Below are positions 14,341-15,903 of a stretch of 15,903 nt of DNA, piece by piece (the stretch's first letter is position 1; each line of letters opens with the position of its first letter). The stretch covers positions 1-15,903 of the forward strand of contig RDXT01000811.1 of the NCBI GenBank assembly GCA_004292985.1. Reading direction: 5' to 3'. Below the pieces are notes generated by a model. It saw only the letters and a program-made list of their open reading frames with translations. It was not told where the DNA came from and did not search any database. Source of the stretch: Bacteroidota bacterium. GTDB lineage: Bacteria > Bacteroidota > Bacteroidia > J057. Made by a program: the position numbers and the translations under genes.

Positions 14341-14928
14341 TCAGGGGCTTTGCTCCCAATCCTGCAAGATCTCGCGGATTTCCCGCTCTATCTCCGCTTC
14401 GTGCCAGGGGTGCTGTGTGCGGTACCACCAGACCAGTATGCCTGCAAGTACGGCGGCTACGGCTGCAAAAACGCCGATTCCAGCCAGTTCTGCGGGGGTA
14501 AGGGCATAGTCGCCCCCCTGCGCCAGTGTGCGAACGACCGTATTGGCTACGACAGCCGACATCAGCACGAGCAATATCTGCCGCATGCGCTGTGAAAAGC
14601 GTAGCCGGTCCAGCTGGCTCCGCAAATAGGCCTGCGGGGACGTGCCTGCATCGGGCATCCGGACGATCATCCGGTAGCGGATCAGGAGCCATATGCTGTT
14701 GAAAGCGGCCCCTGCGAGCAGGATCAGCCACATAGATTCCTGCCTGCGGATCATCAGAAAGGCAAAAGCCAGGGCAAAGAGCGCCATGACGATGGCCCCC
14801 GCCAGCGAGCTGCCTTTCCCTTCTTCCTGCTCATAGAGCCGCAGCTTTTTCCGCAGTTCGCCTATGCGGACCTGCCTTTGCGGCACAGGCTGCTGCTGCC
14901 AGACGTGTTGTAAGTCCTTAATTTCCAT
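14341..14928 (-). CDS. four-pass membrane protein, likely anti-sigma partner of the following ECF factor
   Basis: 195 residues from the ATG at 14928 (MEIKDLQHVWQQQP). An upstream in-frame ATG at 14982 would lie deep inside the sigma gene and add 18 residues without character. About 40 cytoplasmic residues precede four hydrophobic helices at ~42-60, 66-85, 117-135 and 147-169, and a charged tail (EAEIEREIREILQDW). The start overlaps the sigma stop by 11 nt, indicating coupled translation. Proteins starting MEIK/MELxxLxxxW are, as I recall, common partners of ECF factors in this phylum; the role as an anti-sigma is inferred from this and from the gene pair. There is no recognised enzymatic motif. 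Confidence 0.82.
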   Translation of the reverse strand: MEIKDLQHVWQQQPVPQRQVRIGELRKKLRLYEQEEGKGSSLAGAIVMALFALAFAFLMIRRQESMWLILLAGAAFNSIWLLIRYRMIVRMPDAGTSPQAYLRSQLDRLRFSQRMRQILLVLMSAVVANTVVRTLAQGGDYALTPAELAGIGVFAAVAAVLAGILVWWYRTQHPWHEAEIEREIREILQDWEQSP

Positions 14929-15406
14929 CGGAAAATATGCTTTTGAGTTTGTTTCGGATGCGGTTGATCCGCACGCCGACATGATTGACGCTCATGCCCG
15001 TTATGGCGGCCATCTCTTCGTAGCTCAGGTCTTCGAGCAGGAGCAGCAGCAGGCTTTTGTCAGCAGGCTTAAAGGTCTCCGCTACCCGGAATATTTCCCG
15101 CAGGAGGGATTGCTGGTCAATGCGGGCGGCTTCGTCTATGGCCTTCTCGGGCAGCGCGGTGAGGGGAAGCGTGGCGTTTTTTTTCCTGCGACGGTGGCTC
15201 AGGCAGGTGTTGGGGGCCACGCGGTAAAACCAGGTGCTGAGTTGTGCCTCCCCCCGGAAGCCGGGCAGGGCACGCCATACCTGAATCGCAATTTCCTGCA
15301 CCAGGTCCGAAGGCTCTGTCTCAGCTCCGGCGTAATAGCGGGCCATGCGGACAGCAATCCCCTGATGGGCATTCCATATCCGGCTGTATTCTTCCTCTGT
15401 CTGCAT
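14918..15406 (-). CDS. RNA polymerase ECF-type sigma-70 factor (second)
   Basis: 162 residues from the ATG at 15406. Region 2 covers ~8-75: DLVQEIAIQVWRAL (34-47) and STWFYRVAPNTCLSHRRRKK (57-76), where a Pro replaces the more usual Leu/Val in the RVAxNT motif. Region 4 covers ~100-157, with a helix-turn-helix at 127-149 (LSYEEMAAITGMSVNHVGVR). There is no region 3. It is unlike the first sigma factor in the window in length and in partner type, so it is not a recent duplicate. Its gene precedes the four-pass membrane protein. The tandem repeat array begins about 75 nt upstream of the start, and any promoter must lie between or inside the array; I see no clear TAnnTTTG match. Confidence 0.93.
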   Translation of the reverse strand: MQTEEEYSRIWNAHQGIAVRMARYYAGAETEPSDLVQEIAIQVWRALPGFRGEAQLSTWFYRVAPNTCLSHRRRKKNATLPLTALPEKAIDEAARIDQQSLLREIFRVAETFKPADKSLLLLLLEDLSYEEMAAITGMSVNHVGVRINRIRNKLKSIFSDGN

Positions 15407-15480
15407 ATCTGCGTATCTTTTCTTTGGTAGCAGCAGTTGGTGTGTTTATTACAGAGGGGAGGATTATTTTCTGCTGTATC

Positions 15481-15903
15481 TGCGTGCCGCATGCAGTCCC
15501 GTAGCTGCGTACCACGTACGCGATTCAATCCCGCGCAGCGAATCATAGGGGCTTATGTGATAAGCCGCTACGGGTAGTTGATGCGTGACGCATATGCAGT
15601 CCCGTAGCTGCGTACCACGTACGCGAGAACAGCCCGCGCTGCGAGTCATGGGGGCTTATGTGATAAGCCGCTACGAGAGTTGATTTGTGCCGCATATGCA
15701 GTCCCGTAGCTGCGTACCAAGTACGCGATAACAGCCCGCGCCGCGAATTACAGGGGCTTATGTGATAAGCCACTACGGGTAGTTGATGCGCGACGCATAG
15801 GCAGTCTCGTAGCTGCGTACCAAGTACGCGATGGACAGCCCCGCGCAGCGAATCACAGGGGCTTATGTGATAAGCCGCTACGGGGAGATTCGCAATAAAG
15901 CAT
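15481..15903. repeat. array of at least four ~103-nt tandem structured repeats
   Basis: The common GCAGT lies at 15493, 15596, 15698 and 15801, giving periods of 103, 102 and 103 nt; the fourth unit reaches the window edge. In unit 1, CCCGTAGC (15498-15505) pairs with GCTACGGG (15567-15574). Inside are GCGTAC-CAC-GTACGC (15507-15521), GATTC/GAATC (15522-15544) and GGCTTAT-GTG-ATAAGCC (15550-15566): a 77-nt cloverleaf-like fold. The two trinucleotide-loop hairpins are perfect in all four units. The outer stem is 8, 6, 7 and 8 pairs (one a T-G pair in unit 4). The middle arm varies. Units are separated by ~25-nt linkers ending in CGCATATG-like sequence. The 102/103 periods break the reading frame, so this is not coding. 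No tRNA features are present. Confidence 0.9.

Noticed and set aside
14929..14982. Upstream ATG start (14982) for the four-pass membrane protein
   Set aside because: It would lie entirely inside the sigma gene; the ATG at 14928 gives the typical MEIKDL start and an 11-nt overlap.
15498..15574. tRNA gene, suggested by a 77-nt cloverleaf
   Set aside because: There is no TTCRANY T-loop, no D-loop GG, no anticodon-loop pattern and two of the loops have only three nucleotides.
15464..15773. Short frames through the repeat array with repeated WYAATGLHMRH-like peptides
   Set aside because: The peptide repetition only mirrors the DNA repeat. Periods of 103, 102 and 103 nt shift the frame between units, and the sequence is dominated by hairpins.
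15481..15903. CRISPR array
   Set aside because: Units are ~103 nt with ~25-nt linkers that are themselves similar, the reverse of short repeats with unique spacers, and no cas gene is near.

Overview
The window looks like chromosomal DNA from a member of the Bacteroidota, most likely in the Saprospiria/Lewinella direction (the phylum is well supported, the lower rank is a guess). The evidence is a protein ending in a type IX secretion (T9SS) C-terminal sorting domain, a TonB-dependent receptor with an N-terminal carboxypeptidase-regulatory-like domain, an HU-rnaseG block with the tiny COX24/bS22-like gene between them, a TAnnTTTG-type promoter in front of HU, and an almost complete absence of Shine-Dalgarno sequences. 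The DNA is fairly GC-rich overall, with one clearly AT-richer patch.

Layout, left to right. 1-1794 (minus) is an ECF sigma factor operon: sigma factor, a single-pass anti-sigma-like protein overlapping it by 4 nt, and a small secreted protein cut by the window edge. 1930-2834 (plus) is an AT-rich pair: an AAC(3)-I-like GNAT acetyltransferase and a VOC/glyoxalase-fold protein. 2843-4309 (minus) is an atypical pyruvate kinase with a helical N-terminal extension and no C-terminal regulatory domain. 4564-6252 (plus) is a large Asn/Ser/Thr-rich secreted protein with a T9SS signal. Between it and the convergent receptor gene lies an inverted repeat (6284-6357).

6381-11202 (minus) holds a TonB-dependent receptor and, upstream of it, a lipoprotein whose C-terminal half is a GH113-like (beta-mannanase family) barrel and whose N-terminal half resembles a catalytically dead gluzincin peptidase. 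11227-14211 (minus) is the housekeeping block in transcription order HU, TPR membrane protein, a 30-residue basic ribosomal-type protein with a strong Shine-Dalgarno, and RNase G. A hairpin plus T-run overlaps the start of the GH113 gene and probably ends the RNase G transcript. 14341-15406 (minus) is a second ECF sigma factor with a four-pass membrane partner.

15481-15903 is non-coding and contains at least four tandem ~103-nt units, running to the window edge. Each unit can fold into a cloverleaf-like shape: an outer stem with two perfect trinucleotide-loop hairpins and a variable middle arm. This array is the most unusual object here and I cannot assign it to a known family. Other points worth a second look are the pseudopeptidase-GH113 fusion, the terminator-like hairpin that contains a start codon, and the strong Shine-Dalgarno of the 30-residue gene.
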